Origin: Duganella sp. BuS-21
GTDB taxonomy: Bacteria > Pseudomonadota > Gammaproteobacteria > Burkholderiales > Burkholderiaceae_D
Length of the DNA: 64,000 bases
NCBI GenBank assembly: GCA_041874725.1
Contig: CP097466.1
Span: 1,860,001 to 1,924,000 of the forward strand
Reading direction: 5' to 3'
Both the position numbers and the translations under genes were made by a program. Positions 25,053 to 36,233 of the stretch are shown piece by piece. Numbering within the stretch: position 1 is the stretch's first letter; each line of letters begins with the position of its first letter. The notes beneath the pieces were generated by a model that had not been told where the DNA came from, did not search any database, and saw nothing but the letters and a program-made list of their open reading frames with translations.

Positions 25053-26699
25053 ATGAAGCGATCGACCCGCCAGCTTGTAGTTTCCCTCAGTTTGATGATG
25101 GCCGCAGCTGGCGCGGCGGCCGCTTCGGAAATACCGCAGATCGTGAAGAAGGACGGCCGTTTCGCCTTGATGGTGGACGGCGCGCCCTTCGTCATCCTCG
25201 GCGGCCAGGCCCAGAATTCCAGCAATTATCCGCTGGCGCTGAACAAGGTTTGGGCCGCGATCAAGGACATGCACGCCAACACCCTCGAAATCCCGGTGGC
25301 CTGGGAACAGATCGAGCAGGTGGAAGGCAAATTCGATTTCAGCTACGTCGATACGTTGGTGGCTGAAGCGCGCAAGAACAAAGTGAAGCTGGTGCTGCTG
25401 TGGTTCGGCACCTGGAAAAACACCGGCCCGAATTATGTGCCGGAATGGGTCAAGTTCAACAACGCGCGCTTTCCGCGCATGCTGGACAAGGACGGCAAGA
25501 ACATCTACTGCCTGTCGCCGCAAGGCGAAGAGACGCTGAAGGCCGACAAGAAGGCCTTCGTGGCGCTGATGGCGCACATCAAGAAGATCGACGAGGCGCA
25601 ACGCACCGTCATCATGATGCAGGTCGAGAATGAAGTCGGCACCTACGGCTTCGCGCGCGACTATGCGCCGAAAGCGGAGGCGCAGTTCAATCAGCCGGTG
25701 CCGCAGGCGGTGCTCGACTATAAAAAATCCCCGGTGGCGCTGGCCAGGAGCGGCACCTGGAAGCAGGTCTACGGCGACTACGCCGATGAATACTTTCACG
25801 CCTATTCCATCGCCAGCTATATCGAGGAAATCGCCAAGGCCGGCCGCGCCGTCTACAACCTGCCGATGTTCGTCAACAACGCGCTGCGCGACCCGCTGGA
25901 AAGCCCGGTCAAGCCATGGAAGGAAAACTTCGCCAGCGGCGGCCCGACCTACGACGTGATCGATATCTACCGCGCCGCCGCGCCGCATATCGATTTCGCC
26001 GGTCCCGACGTCTATGGCCCGGAGTCGAAGAAGTTCACCGCCACGCTGGATCGCTTCCAGCGCAAGGACAATCCGCTGATGGTGCCGGAGATGAGCAACG
26101 CGCCCGAGTACGTGCGTTACACCTTCCAGGTACTGGGACGCGGCGCCATCGGTTTCGCACCGTTCGGCATCGACTATGCCGACTACAGCAATTTCCCGCT
26201 CGGCCACAAGGCCACCGACAAGACCATGACGGAACCGTTCGGTAAAATCTACGCCGCCTTCCGTCCGATGGAACGTCAGTGGGCCAAGTGGGCGTTCGAA
26301 GGCCGCACCTACGGCATCGCCGAAGGCGACGACCGCCAGCCGCAGACCGTGGACATGAAGGGCTGGAAGGCCACCATCTCCTTCCGCGAGTGGCAGTTCG
26401 GCGAACAAAAGTATTTCAAGGATGTGAAGGATCTGCCGGCCGGCACCGAGAAACCCAACGGCGGCGTGGCCATCGCGCAGATCGGCGAGAATGAATTCAT
26501 CATCATCGGCCAGCGCGCGCGCGTGAAGATCGACCATGCCGAAGGCAAGCCGTCGATGTGGGCGCGGGTGGAGGAGGGGCGCTACGACGCTTCCGGCAAA
26601 TGGATCATGGAACGTAACTGGAACGGCGACCAGACCGACTATGGCCTCAACCTCACTGGCAATCCGGTGGTGTTGAAGGTTAAACTCGGTACCTATTAA
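25053..26699 (+). CDS. GH35 beta-galactosidase with DUF5597-type C-terminus (xyloglucan-specific type)
   Basis: A 548-aa protein with signal peptide MKRSTRQLVVSLSLMMAAAG and a cut near AAA-SEIP. The TIM barrel (about 30-370) carries the general acid Glu194 in QVENEVGTYG and nucleophile Glu346 in MVPEMSNAPEYV. The C-terminal region (about 385-548) is like DUF5597. This is the architecture of Cellvibrio japonicus Bgl35A, which removes galactose from xyloglucan side chains, so periplasmic degalactosylation is likely. It begins 19 nt after the TonB receptor and is followed by GH31 after 15 nt. Confidence 0.93.
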   Translation: MKRSTRQLVVSLSLMMAAAGAAAASEIPQIVKKDGRFALMVDGAPFVILGGQAQNSSNYPLALNKVWAAIKDMHANTLEIPVAWEQIEQVEGKFDFSYVDTLVAEARKNKVKLVLLWFGTWKNTGPNYVPEWVKFNNARFPRMLDKDGKNIYCLSPQGEETLKADKKAFVALMAHIKKIDEAQRTVIMMQVENEVGTYGFARDYAPKAEAQFNQPVPQAVLDYKKSPVALARSGTWKQVYGDYADEYFHAYSIASYIEEIAKAGRAVYNLPMFVNNALRDPLESPVKPWKENFASGGPTYDVIDIYRAAAPHIDFAGPDVYGPESKKFTATLDRFQRKDNPLMVPEMSNAPEYVRYTFQVLGRGAIGFAPFGIDYADYSNFPLGHKATDKTMTEPFGKIYAAFRPMERQWAKWAFEGRTYGIAEGDDRQPQTVDMKGWKATISFREWQFGEQKYFKDVKDLPAGTEKPNGGVAIAQIGENEFIIIGQRARVKIDHAEGKPSMWARVEEGRYDASGKWIMERNWNGDQTDYGLNLTGNPVVLKVKLGTY

Positions 26700-26714
26700 A
26701 AAAACGGAGACACA

Positions 26715-29588
26715 ATGCGTATCAAAACCATCGCTCACGCGGCGTCCTGCCTGGCCGTGATGATGTCCGGCCACGCCGTGGCCGGCACCTTTGAAAAGAC
26801 CGCCACCGGCGTGGTGGTCAAGCCGGACAACGGCGCAGCAAAAGAAGTACGGCTGGAGGTGATGGCCGATAACATCATCCACGTGGTGAAGCTGGACCAG
26901 GCGGGCAAGTCGCTGACGCCATCGCTGATGACCGTTGCTGCTCCTGTTAGCGGTAACTTCAGCGTTGCCGCTTCGGGCAAGGACAGCGTGACGCTGAAGG
27001 CCAGGAAGATTTCGGTGGCGGTGTCGCTGGCCACCGGCCAGGTGCAGTTCTTCAACGCCGCCGGCAAGGCCTTCCTGACGCAGCAGGCCGAAAGCATGGC
27101 GCCGACGGACGTCGACGGCAAGCCGTTCCTGGCGGTGAAGCAGGGCTTCAACCACGGCACCAAGGACGCCTTCTACGGCTTGGGCCAGCACCAGAACAAC
27201 CAGATGAATCTGAACGGCGAAGACGTGCTGCTGATGCAGCACAATATGGCGATCGCCGTGCCGTTCGTAATCTCGGATAAGAACTACGGCGTCCTGTGGG
27301 ACAACAACTCGATCTCGCGCTTTGGCGACGCCAAGCCGTATGCATGGCTGAGCCGCGACCTGCAGCTGACCGATGCCGACGGCAAGGCCGGCGGCCTGAC
27401 CGCGCGCTACTACGCCGGCGACAAGCTGCTGTTCACGCGCCAGGAAAAGGATATCGCCTACCAGTACCTGAAGGACGTGACGGAAAACTGGCCGAAGGAA
27501 GCCGGCGATCCGAAAGCCGCGAATCTGAAAGTGGTGTGGGAAGGCACGATGTCGTCGCCGAAAGCCGGCGTGCACAAGATGCAGCTGTATTCGTCGGACT
27601 ACGCGAAGCTGAGCGTCGACGGTAGGGAGATCATGGACGTTTGGCGCCAGGGCTGGAATCCCTGGTATCACAACTTTGAAGTGAAATTCGAAGCGAACAA
27701 GCCGGTCAAGCTGCACCTGGAATGGAAGCCGAGCGGCGGCATGGTGGCGATGACCCACAACGATCCGCTGCCGGATGCGGAGCGTCATTCGCTGACCTTC
27801 TCGTCGGAAGTCGCGCAGAGCATCAACTACTACGTGATCAACGGCGAGAACATGGACAAGGTCATCGCCGGCTACCATCACCTGACAGGCCAGGCGCCGA
27901 TGATGCCGAAGTGGGCCTACGGTTTCTGGCAGTCGCGCCAGCGTTACGAAACCCAGGAGCAGTTGCTGGGCGTGCTGCGCGAGTACCGCAAGCAGGGCTG
28001 GCCGGTCGATAACATGGTGCAGGACTGGTTCTACTGGCCGGAAAACGGCTGGGGCTCGCACGACTTCGACAAGGCCCGTTTCCCGGATGCGAAGGCCATG
28101 GTGGATGAAGTCCACAAGGCCAACGCGCGCATCATGATTTCGATCTGGGGCAAGTTCTACGCCAACACCGAAAACTACAAGGAACTGACGGCCAAGGGCC
28201 ATATGTGGACCAAGAACGTTGAAGACGGTGCGCTGGACTGGGTAGGACCCGGCTACAAGAACAGTCACTACTCGCCGTATGCGCCTGAAGCGCGCGACAT
28301 CTACTATCGCCAGATGAAGTCCAAGCTGGTGGACCTGGGTTTCGACGCCTGGTGGATGGACAACACCGAGCCTGACGTGCTGTCCAACACCCGTCCCGCC
28401 GATTTCAAGAAGCTGATCGGCCCGACTATTTATGGCGGCGGCGAGATCACCTTCAATCCGTTTAGCCTGGTGCATACGGAAGGCTTCTACGGCCACCTGA
28501 AAAAAGACCAGCCGGAGAAGCGCCAGTTCATCCTGTCGCGTTCCGGTTTCGCCGGCATCCAGCGCAACGCCACCGCCGTGTGGAGCGGCGATACGGCCAG
28601 CCGCTGGAACAATCTGTACGACCAGATTTCGGCCGGCGTCAGCGTGTCGATGTCGGGCATCGCCAACTGGACGCACGATATCGGCGGCTATGCGCAGGAG
28701 ACGCGCTTCCAGCTGGGCGAAGTCGGTTCGGCGCAGGAGAACCGCAGCACCGGCATCCAGCAAGGTAATCCGGAAGACCTGAAGGAATGGCGCGAGTTGA
28801 ATCTGCGCTGGTTCCAGTTCGGCGCATTCTCGCCGCTGTTCCGTTCCCACGGCGAAGTGGTGAAGCGCGAGATCCACGAGATTTCGCCGGCCGGTTCGCC
28901 GATGCGTGAATCGATGGTCTGGTACGACCAGCTGCGCTATCGCCTGATGCCCTACATTTACTCGGCCGCCGCCGACATCCACTACGAGTCCGGTGCCATC
29001 ATGCGCGGCCTGGTGCTGGACTTCCCGCACGACGACGCGGTGAAGAACATCAAGGATCAATACCTGTTCGGCCGCAGCATGCTGGTGGCGCCGGTCAGCG
29101 TGTATGGTGCGCGCGAGCGTAGCGTCTACATGCCGAAGGGCGCGAACTGGTATGACTTCTATACCGGCGAGCTGCATAAGGGCGGCACCACGGCGAGCAT
29201 CAAGGCGCCGGAAACGCGCATGCCGTTGCTGGTGAAGGCCGGCGCGATCCTGCCTATCGGTCCTGTGACCCAGTACGTGGATGAGAAGCCGGATGCGCCG
29301 ATCACGCTGAATGTGTATACCGGCGCGGACGGTAAATTCAGCCTGTACGAGGATGATGGCGTGAGCAACGGCTACCTGCGTGGTGAAGCCAGCCGCATTC
29401 CGTTCAGCTACAACGACAAGACCGGCGTCGTCACCATCGGTGACCGCACGGGCCAGTTCAAGGGCATGCAGGCCAAGCGCCAGTTCAAGGTGCGCTTCAT
29501 CAAGCCTGGCCTGTCGACCTCGGACAACTTCGAGGCGGCCGACAAGGTGGTCAGCTATGAAGGCAAATCGTTGACGGTGAAACGCTGA
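26715..29588 (+). CDS. GH31 alpha-xylosidase with inserted PA14 domain
   Basis: A 957-aa exported enzyme (signal MRIKTIAHAASCLAVMMSGH, cut near AVAG) with ribosome site ACGGAGACAC. The N-terminal beta-sandwich is interrupted at about 235-345 by a PA14-like module (YQYLKDVTENWP to LHLEWKPSGG), as in Cellvibrio Xyl31A. The catalytic barrel has the nucleophile Asp near 548 in WWMDNTEPD and the acid Asp near 625 in VWSGDTASRW. It takes off non-reducing-end alpha-1,6-xylose from xyloglucan oligosaccharides, producing the free xylose that XylR would sense. Its stop overlaps the GH39 start (TGATG). Confidence 0.94.
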   Translation: MRIKTIAHAASCLAVMMSGHAVAGTFEKTATGVVVKPDNGAAKEVRLEVMADNIIHVVKLDQAGKSLTPSLMTVAAPVSGNFSVAASGKDSVTLKARKISVAVSLATGQVQFFNAAGKAFLTQQAESMAPTDVDGKPFLAVKQGFNHGTKDAFYGLGQHQNNQMNLNGEDVLLMQHNMAIAVPFVISDKNYGVLWDNNSISRFGDAKPYAWLSRDLQLTDADGKAGGLTARYYAGDKLLFTRQEKDIAYQYLKDVTENWPKEAGDPKAANLKVVWEGTMSSPKAGVHKMQLYSSDYAKLSVDGREIMDVWRQGWNPWYHNFEVKFEANKPVKLHLEWKPSGGMVAMTHNDPLPDAERHSLTFSSEVAQSINYYVINGENMDKVIAGYHHLTGQAPMMPKWAYGFWQSRQRYETQEQLLGVLREYRKQGWPVDNMVQDWFYWPENGWGSHDFDKARFPDAKAMVDEVHKANARIMISIWGKFYANTENYKELTAKGHMWTKNVEDGALDWVGPGYKNSHYSPYAPEARDIYYRQMKSKLVDLGFDAWWMDNTEPDVLSNTRPADFKKLIGPTIYGGGEITFNPFSLVHTEGFYGHLKKDQPEKRQFILSRSGFAGIQRNATAVWSGDTASRWNNLYDQISAGVSVSMSGIANWTHDIGGYAQETRFQLGEVGSAQENRSTGIQQGNPEDLKEWRELNLRWFQFGAFSPLFRSHGEVVKREIHEISPAGSPMRESMVWYDQLRYRLMPYIYSAAADIHYESGAIMRGLVLDFPHDDAVKNIKDQYLFGRSMLVAPVSVYGARERSVYMPKGANWYDFYTGELHKGGTTASIKAPETRMPLLVKAGAILPIGPVTQYVDEKPDAPITLNVYTGADGKFSLYEDDGVSNGYLRGEASRIPFSYNDKTGVVTIGDRTGQFKGMQAKRQFKVRFIKPGLSTSDNFEAADKVVSYEGKSLTVKR

Positions 29589-31138
29589 TGAAAAAACCTA
29601 CCGCCTTGTTGTTGATGTTGTTGGCAGGCGCAGCAAGCACTGCCAGCGCCGCCGATGTGCGCCGCATCGTGGTGGACGTCGCCGCGCCCACCACGCCACG
29701 CGACCGCTTTGCCGACCTGTCGGTGGGCTCGGACTATCCGGGCACGCTGATTCGTGAAGACAGCCTGGCGCAGCTGAAGACCGCCAAGGACGAACTGGGC
29801 TTCCGCTACATCCGCTTCCACGCCATCTTCCACGACGTGCTCGGCACGTACAAGGAAGTGGACGGCAAGCCGGTGTACGACTGGACCAAGCTCGATTTCC
29901 TGTATGACCGTTTGCTGAAGATGGGCGTGAAGCCGTTCGTGGAACTGGGCTTTACGCCGCTGGCCATGCGCAGCTCGGACCTGAGCATCTTCTACTGGAA
30001 GGGCAATACCTCCCATCCCGATCCGAAGAAGTGGGCGGGTCTGATCGATGCGTTCGTGCGCCACGCGCAGGAGCGCTATGGCAAGGAGGAAGTGCGCAGC
30101 TGGTTCTTTGAAGTGTGGAATGAGCCTAACCTGGACGGCTTCTGGGAGAAGGCGGACCAGAAGGTGTACTTCGAGCTGTTCGATATCACCTCGCGCACCA
30201 TCAAGGCCATCGATCCGGCGCTGCGCGTTGGCGGCCCGTCGACCGCAGGCGCGGCCTGGGTGCCGAAATTCCTGGCGCATACCAAAGCCAGTGGTTCGGT
30301 GGTGGACTTCGTCACCACGCACACCTACGGCGTGGATGGCGGTTTCCTCGACGAGCATGGCAAGGAAGACACCAAGCTGTCGCCATCGCCGGATGCAGTG
30401 GTGGGCGATGTGCGCAAGGTGCGCAACGAGATGAAGGCGGCCGGCCATCCGGACATGCCGCTGTACTTCACCGAGTGGAGCACCAGCTACACGCCGCGCG
30501 ATCCGGTGCATGATTCCTATATCAGCGCGCCGTACATCCTGAGCAAGCTGAAAGCCACCGAAGGCATTGTGCAGGGTATGAGTTATTGGACCTATAGCGA
30601 TTTGTTCGAGGAGCCCGGTCCGCCGACCGCGCCGTTCGAAGGTGGCTTCGGTTTGATGAATCCGCAGGGCATACGCAAGCCTTCGTGGTTTGCCTACAAG
30701 TACCTGAATCAGCTGGGCGACGCCGCCATCAAGACCGCCGATGTGCAGAGCTATGCGGCCAAAGACGGCCGTGGCGTGCAGGTGCTGGCGTGGGACTTCC
30801 AGACGCCGCAGCAGGGACGCAGCAATCGCGGCTTCTACACCACCGTGCAGCCGACGCGCGATGGTGCGCCGGTGAGCGTGGACCTGAAGGGCCTGAAGCC
30901 GGGCGCCTATACGGTGAATGTGTATCGCACCGGCTTCGAGGCCAACGATGCGCACACGGCATACCTGAAAATGGGTTCGCCGAAAACGCTGACGCCGAAG
31001 GAAGTGGAGCGCCTGCATGCCTTGACCAAGGACCGGCCGCAAACCAGCACGGTGCGCGTGCCGGCATCGGGTGCTGCGTCCGTGAAGGTGAAGATGCGCG
31101 TGAATGATGTTGTGCTGATCAAGATTAACCCGCAATGA
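29588..31138 (+). CDS. GH39 glycosidase (beta-xylosidase-like)
   Basis: A 516-aa protein with signal peptide [20 protein letters not shown]. The (beta/alpha)8 domain holds acid/base Glu179 in [13 protein letters not shown] and nucleophile Glu296 in YFTEWSTSY, both standard for GH39. A small beta domain closes the C-terminus (about 400-516). GH39 includes beta-xylosidases and alpha-L-arabinopyranose or iduronate enzymes. In a xyloglucan operon it may act on xylosylated or arabinosylated side chains, but the linkage is not determined. Its start overlaps GH31 by one base and its end overlaps GH95 by four (ATGA), so it is tightly coupled. Confidence 0.88.
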   Translation: MKKPTALLLMLLAGAASTASAADVRRIVVDVAAPTTPRDRFADLSVGSDYPGTLIREDSLAQLKTAKDELGFRYIRFHAIFHDVLGTYKEVDGKPVYDWTKLDFLYDRLLKMGVKPFVELGFTPLAMRSSDLSIFYWKGNTSHPDPKKWAGLIDAFVRHAQERYGKEEVRSWFFEVWNEPNLDGFWEKADQKVYFELFDITSRTIKAIDPALRVGGPSTAGAAWVPKFLAHTKASGSVVDFVTTHTYGVDGGFLDEHGKEDTKLSPSPDAVVGDVRKVRNEMKAAGHPDMPLYFTEWSTSYTPRDPVHDSYISAPYILSKLKATEGIVQGMSYWTYSDLFEEPGPPTAPFEGGFGLMNPQGIRKPSWFAYKYLNQLGDAAIKTADVQSYAAKDGRGVQVLAWDFQTPQQGRSNRGFYTTVQPTRDGAPVSVDLKGLKPGAYTVNVYRTGFEANDAHTAYLKMGSPKTLTPKEVERLHALTKDRPQTSTVRVPASGAASVKVKMRVNDVVLIKINPQ

Positions 31139-33450
31139 AACCTTTGCTGCTTGTCGTGGCGTTCTTGGCGGCGAATGCCGCCGCCGCGCCGGATCTGACC
31201 TTGCGCTATTCCCAGCCTGCTCCCGATACGGCGGCGGGGTGGGAAAAGGAAGCGCTCCCTATCGGTAATGGCCGTATCGGCGCGATGATCTTCGGGCAGC
31301 TGGCGCGCGAGCGCCTGCAGTTCAACGACATCACGCTGTGGACCGGCGATGACAAGGCGATGGGGGCGTTCCAGCCGTTCGGTGATGTGTATATCAATCT
31401 GCCCGGGCATGAGAAGGCTTCTTCTTACGCGCGTCAGTTGGATATTGCGCGCAGCCGGCACACGGTGGACTATACGTACAACGGTGTGAAGTTCAAGCGC
31501 GAAGCGTTGGCCAGCTTTCCGGCGCAGGTGATCGCGGTGCGGCTGAGTGCCGACAAGCGCGGACAGTATACCGGCTCCATCGAGCTGACCGATATGCATG
31601 ATGCGCAGATCAGCGCGCAAGGCGATCGCATCACCGCCACCGGCGCGCTGCCGAATGCTATGCAGTACGCCAGCCAGGTGCAGGTGCTCAACGAGGGCGG
31701 CAAGCTCGCGGTGAAGGGTAACAGGATCACTTTCACCGGCAGCGATGCGATAACGCTGATCCTCGGCGCAGGCACCAGCTACGCCAACGACGCCGCGCGC
31801 CGCTTCCAGGGCGAAGCGCCGCTGCCGCGCGTGACGGCGCAAGTGGCCGCCGCTCCCGCGTGGTCTTCTCTGGCGGCTGCGCACGAACGCGATTATGGCG
31901 CGCAGTTCAAGCGCGTCGGCGTGGACTTCGGCGCCGCATCCGCCGCACGCCGCGCACTTACCACCGACAAGCGCATCGAGGCCTATACGGCGGAAGGCAA
32001 CGATCCCGAACTGGAAGCGCAGTTCTTCCAATTCGGCCGTTACCTGCTGATCTCCAGTTCGCGCGGCTCGCTGCCGGCCAATCTGCAAGGCCTGTGGAAC
32101 AACAGCCTCACGCCGCCGTGGAACTCGGACTACCACACCAACATCAACATCCAGATGAACTACTGGCCCGCCGAACCGGCCAACCTGTCCGAACACGCCA
32201 AGCCGTTCTTCGACTTCGTGCAGGGCATGGCGCCGGTCTACCGCAAGCTGGTGGCCGACACCGCCGCCAAGGCCATCGCCGATCCTGCATCGGTGCAGAT
32301 GTCGCAGCCGGACCTGAGCGGCGAAGCGGTGCAGCGCGAAGAAACCTTCGTCGCCAAATCCGGCAAGCCGGTGCGCGGCTGGACGGTGCGTACCGAGTCC
32401 AATCCTTTTGGCGCGATGGGCTACGTGTGGAACAAGACCGGCAACGCCTGGTACATGCAGCACTTCTGGGAGCACTACGCCTACACGCAGGATAAGACCT
32501 TCCTGCGCAACACCGCCTATCCAATGATGCAGGAAGCCGTTGCCTTCTGGGAGGACTACCTGAAAGAGCTGCCGGACGGCCGCCTGGTCGCACCGCTTGG
32601 CTGGTCGCCGGAACACGGCCCGATCGAGGATGGTGTGAGCTATGACCAGGAAATCATCTGGGACTTGTTCAACAACACCGTGGAAGCCGCCGAAGCGTTG
32701 GGCGACACGCCATACCGCAACCGCATCGCCGCCATGCGCGATAAGCTGGCGACGCCGGGCATCGGCAGCTGGGGCCAACTGCTGGAGTGGATGGACGAGA
32801 AGAAGGGCAAGGACAAGGATAACGTGCTCGATACGCCGGGCGACACGCATCGCCATGTGTCGCATCTGTTTGGCCTGTTCCCGGGCCGTCAGATCTCGCC
32901 GACCAAAACCCCGGCGCTTGCCGCCGCCGCACGCAAGTCGCTGGACGCGCGCGGCGATGCCGGCACCGGCTGGTCGATGGCGTGGAAGACGGCTTACTGG
33001 GCACGTCTGCTGGATGGCGATCATGCTTACAAGATGCTGCGCGGCCAACTGGCCAAACCCGGCGCGCGCGCCGCGCAGCAGAGCAGCCAGGGCACGGAAA
33101 GCAACAACGCCGGCGGCACCTATGCGAATATGTTCGACGCCCACCCGCCGTTCCAGATCGACGGCAACTTCGGTGCAACGGCGGCGATCTGTGAAATGCT
33201 GGTGCAATCGCAGACCGGCGAAATCCATCTGCTGCCTGCCTTGCCTGCCGCATGGGGCAGCGGCTCGGTGCAAGGCTTGCGTGCACGCGGTGGCTATGAA
33301 GTCGACGTCAGCTGGGCCAACGGCAAACTGAGCTCCGCCACGGTGCGCCGCATCGCCGGCGAAGGCGCGGGGCAGGTGCGCTATGGCGACAAGGTCGTGC
33401 CGCTGAATCTGAAAGCGGGCGAGAGCAAACAATTTGGAAGGAGTCTGTGA
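31135..33450 (+). CDS. GH95 alpha-L-fucosidase
   Basis: A 771-aa exported protein (signal [20 protein letters not shown]). The N-terminal beta domain opens with the family sequence [20 protein letters not shown]. The (alpha/alpha)6 barrel carries [46 protein letters not shown] and the later [18 protein letters not shown]. These Asn and acid positions form the GH95 active site. It would remove alpha-1,2-fucose from the galactosyl side chain of fucosylated xyloglucan, like Cellvibrio Afc95A. GH95 also contains alpha-galactosidases, so activity is not certain. It is part of the overlapping gene chain. Confidence 0.92.
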   Translation: MKPLLLVVAFLAANAAAAPDLTLRYSQPAPDTAAGWEKEALPIGNGRIGAMIFGQLARERLQFNDITLWTGDDKAMGAFQPFGDVYINLPGHEKASSYARQLDIARSRHTVDYTYNGVKFKREALASFPAQVIAVRLSADKRGQYTGSIELTDMHDAQISAQGDRITATGALPNAMQYASQVQVLNEGGKLAVKGNRITFTGSDAITLILGAGTSYANDAARRFQGEAPLPRVTAQVAAAPAWSSLAAAHERDYGAQFKRVGVDFGAASAARRALTTDKRIEAYTAEGNDPELEAQFFQFGRYLLISSSRGSLPANLQGLWNNSLTPPWNSDYHTNINIQMNYWPAEPANLSEHAKPFFDFVQGMAPVYRKLVADTAAKAIADPASVQMSQPDLSGEAVQREETFVAKSGKPVRGWTVRTESNPFGAMGYVWNKTGNAWYMQHFWEHYAYTQDKTFLRNTAYPMMQEAVAFWEDYLKELPDGRLVAPLGWSPEHGPIEDGVSYDQEIIWDLFNNTVEAAEALGDTPYRNRIAAMRDKLATPGIGSWGQLLEWMDEKKGKDKDNVLDTPGDTHRHVSHLFGLFPGRQISPTKTPALAAAARKSLDARGDAGTGWSMAWKTAYWARLLDGDHAYKMLRGQLAKPGARAAQQSSQGTESNNAGGTYANMFDAHPPFQIDGNFGATAAICEMLVQSQTGEIHLLPALPAAWGSGSVQGLRARGGYEVDVSWANGKLSSATVRRIAGEGAGQVRYGDKVVPLNLKAGESKQFGRSL

Positions 33451-36233
33451 TGCGTTGGTTGCTGAGTGTTTTTTTACTGGCGCTAAGCAGCCAGTGTGTT
33501 GCGGTGCCTACGCAGGTCCAGTACCTGAGCGGCACCGACAAGGACCACCGCGTCGAGTGGGACTTCCAGGTCAACGGCGGCCGCAATAGCGGCACGTGGA
33601 AGAAGATTCCGGTGCCGTCCAATTGGGAGATGGAGGGCTTCGGTACCTACCGCTACTACAACGACTGGCAGAAAGATCCGGCGCCGGACAGCACCGGCGT
33701 GTATCGCCACCAGTTCAAGGTGCCCGCCGACTGGCGCGGCAAGCAGATCGAGATTGTGTTCGGTGCGGCCATGACCGATACGCTGGTCAAGATCAACGGC
33801 CAGCCCGCCGGCCCGATGCACCAGGGCGGCTTCTACGAATTCCGTTACGACGTATCGCGCCTGCTCAAGGTCGGCGAGAGCAATCAGCTGGAAGTAACCG
33901 TGAACCGCTACTCCGCCAACGAGTCGGTGAATCGCGCCGAGCGCAGCGCGGACTTCTGGCTGTTCAGCGGCATCTATCGACCTGTGTGGCTGGAGGCCAA
34001 GCCGCTGGCGAACATCGAGCGCGTGAGTCTTGATGCGCGTCATACCGGCGATTTCGACGCCGATGTGTTCCTGGCCGGCGCCAGCAACGGCAAGGTCAGC
34101 GCCCGCATTACCACGTTGGCCGGTGCTCAGCTGGGTAAGGAGATGGTAGCCGACGTTGTTGGCGGCAAGGCGCATTTACGTGGCCGCATTGAACGCATTG
34201 TGCCTTGGTCGGCGGAAAATCCGCAGCGTTATCAGGTGCGCTTCCAGTTGCGCAACGGCGGCGACATCGTGCACGAAGTCAGCAAGACGATAGGCTTCCG
34301 CACCATGGAGCTGCGTCCGCGCGACGGCGTGTATATCAATGGCAGCAAGGTGCGCTTGAAGGGCTCCAACCGCCATTCGATCTGGCCGACTTCGGGCCGC
34401 ACCACCAGCAAGGCGTTGAGTTATCAGGACGCGAGGCTGATGAAGGAAATGAACATGAACGCGGTGCGCATGTCGCACTATCCGCCCGATCCCCATTTCC
34501 TTGACGTGGCCGATGAAGTGGGCTTGTATGTGATCGACGAGCTGACCGGCTGGCAGAAGGCTTACGATACCGATGTCTCCTCGCCGCTGGTAAAGGAGCT
34601 GGTGCAGCGCGATCAGCATCATCCGTCCATCATCTTTTGGGCCAACGGCAACGAGGGCGGCTTCAATCGCGATCTGGACAAACTATATGCCGACTGGGAC
34701 GTGCAGAAGCGGCCGGTGATTCATCCGTGGGAAAACTTCGGCGGCATCGATACCGCGCACTATCCGACCTTTAACTGCTGCGCGACTTCGTTGTTCAATG
34801 GCCGCGATGTGTTCATGCCGACGGAGTTCCTGCATGGCCTGTACGACGGCGGCGCGGGTGCGAGCCTGAACGACTGGTGGAACGCCATGCTGGCCAATCC
34901 GTTGAGCGCGGGCGGCTTTATCTGGGCCTTTGCCGACGAGGGTATTGTGCGCGAGGACAAGGGCGGCGCGATCGACGTGGCGGGCAATCTGGCGCCGGAT
35001 GGCATTGTGGGGCCTTACCGCGAGAAGGAGGGCAGCTTCTTCGCGGTGAAAAAGATCTGGTCGCCGGTATATTTGCCGCTGTCGGAAATGGCGTCGTTGC
35101 CTCCGAGTTTCGATGGCGTGATCACGCTGGAGAATCGCTACGACTTCACTAACCTGAAGCAGGTGAAACTGCGCTGGGAGCTGGTGCGCTTTGGACGGGC
35201 GGCCGGTCACGCCGTGGTGGCGCAGGGCAGTGTGAAGTCGCCAGACGTCGCCGCCGGCATGCGCGGTGTCGCCAACATCGGCTTGCCGCGCGATTGGAGC
35301 AAGCAGGATGCGCTTTACCTCACCGCCACCGGTCCCGATGGCAAGGACATCTATACCTGGTCGTGGATGATCGCCGGCCCGCAGCAAGTAGCTGAGCGGA
35401 TGCGCACCGCCGCCGCCGCAGCGACGGCGGCGCAGGCCTCGCTGGCCGAAACGGCTGGCGAATATCGCCTGAACGCCGGCGCGCTGAGCGTCGTGATCGA
35501 CAAGGCCACCGGCTATTTGCGCGAGCTGAAAAAAGGCGGCGCCATCGCGCCGCTGACCAACGGTCCGCGCCTGGTTGCCGGCAAGGCGGAACTGAAGCGC
35601 ATCTCGGCTGCTCGCGACGGCGCTGATGTGGTGGTGTCGGCCGAATACACCGGCAACCTGCGCAAGGTGAATTGGCGGCTGACCGCCGACGGTCGGTTGA
35701 GCGTGAACTACGGCTATCAAATGGAAGGCAGCCGCTACGTCGACGCGCTGGGCGTGACCTTTGACTACCCTGAAAGCGAAGTGAGATCGATGCGCTGGCT
35801 GGGGCGCGGTCCTTACCGCGTATGGAAAAACCGCACGCAGGGTGTGGAGTTCGACGTCTGGCAGAAGGACTACAACGACACCGTCACCGGCCTGTCGTGG
35901 AACTACTCTGAATTCAAAGGCTTTCACGATAAAGTCTACTGGGCGCAGCTGAGTACCAAGGGCTTGCCGATCACCTTCATCAATCACGCCGACGACATCA
36001 CCCTGCGCGTCTTCACACCGAAACAGGCCAGCGGCGAAGGTTTCGAGCCGAAGGGCACGCAGATGGATTTCCCGCCGGGCGATATCTCCTTCCTCAACGC
36101 CATCCTGCCAATCGGCACCAAGTTCAACCCGCCGGGCGAACTTGGACCATCGGCCCAGCAGGCGCGTACGCCCAACCTCGGCATCTGGCTGGAGAACACC
36201 ATCGACATCGAGGTTGGCGAATCAGGCCGCTGA
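33450..36233 (+). CDS. GH2 beta-galactosidase-type glycosidase
   Basis: The frame can start at GTG 33447, but ATG 33450 has GGAAGGAG 7 nt ahead and overlaps the GH95 stop as TGATG. The 927-aa protein has a signal peptide ([20 protein letters not shown]), sugar-binding, immunoglobulin-like and barrel domains. Acid/base is Glu402 in FWANGNEGGF and the nucleophile Glu459 in MPTEFLHGLYDGG. The C-terminal third (about 640-925) is a beta-galactosidase small-chain-like domain. It might finish removal of beta-linked galactose or another beta sugar. It is the last gene of the operon and its end overlaps the convergent ene-reductase gene by 12 nt. Confidence 0.9.
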   Translation: MRWLLSVFLLALSSQCVAVPTQVQYLSGTDKDHRVEWDFQVNGGRNSGTWKKIPVPSNWEMEGFGTYRYYNDWQKDPAPDSTGVYRHQFKVPADWRGKQIEIVFGAAMTDTLVKINGQPAGPMHQGGFYEFRYDVSRLLKVGESNQLEVTVNRYSANESVNRAERSADFWLFSGIYRPVWLEAKPLANIERVSLDARHTGDFDADVFLAGASNGKVSARITTLAGAQLGKEMVADVVGGKAHLRGRIERIVPWSAENPQRYQVRFQLRNGGDIVHEVSKTIGFRTMELRPRDGVYINGSKVRLKGSNRHSIWPTSGRTTSKALSYQDARLMKEMNMNAVRMSHYPPDPHFLDVADEVGLYVIDELTGWQKAYDTDVSSPLVKELVQRDQHHPSIIFWANGNEGGFNRDLDKLYADWDVQKRPVIHPWENFGGIDTAHYPTFNCCATSLFNGRDVFMPTEFLHGLYDGGAGASLNDWWNAMLANPLSAGGFIWAFADEGIVREDKGGAIDVAGNLAPDGIVGPYREKEGSFFAVKKIWSPVYLPLSEMASLPPSFDGVITLENRYDFTNLKQVKLRWELVRFGRAAGHAVVAQGSVKSPDVAAGMRGVANIGLPRDWSKQDALYLTATGPDGKDIYTWSWMIAGPQQVAERMRTAAAAATAAQASLAETAGEYRLNAGALSVVIDKATGYLRELKKGGAIAPLTNGPRLVAGKAELKRISAARDGADVVVSAEYTGNLRKVNWRLTADGRLSVNYGYQMEGSRYVDALGVTFDYPESEVRSMRWLGRGPYRVWKNRTQGVEFDVWQKDYNDTVTGLSWNYSEFKGFHDKVYWAQLSTKGLPITFINHADDITLRVFTPKQASGEGFEPKGTQMDFPPGDISFLNAILPIGTKFNPPGELGPSAQQARTPNLGIWLENTIDIEVGESGR

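Noticed and set aside
25044..29177. A 1377-codon open frame on the minus strand
   Set aside because: It is antisense to the GH35 and GH31 genes, which have clear catalytic motifs. It is His/Val/Arg/Gly-rich without domains, a usual by-product of GC-rich third positions.
30907..33432. An 841-codon minus-strand frame
   Set aside because: It is antisense to GH95 and part of GH39, which are well supported.
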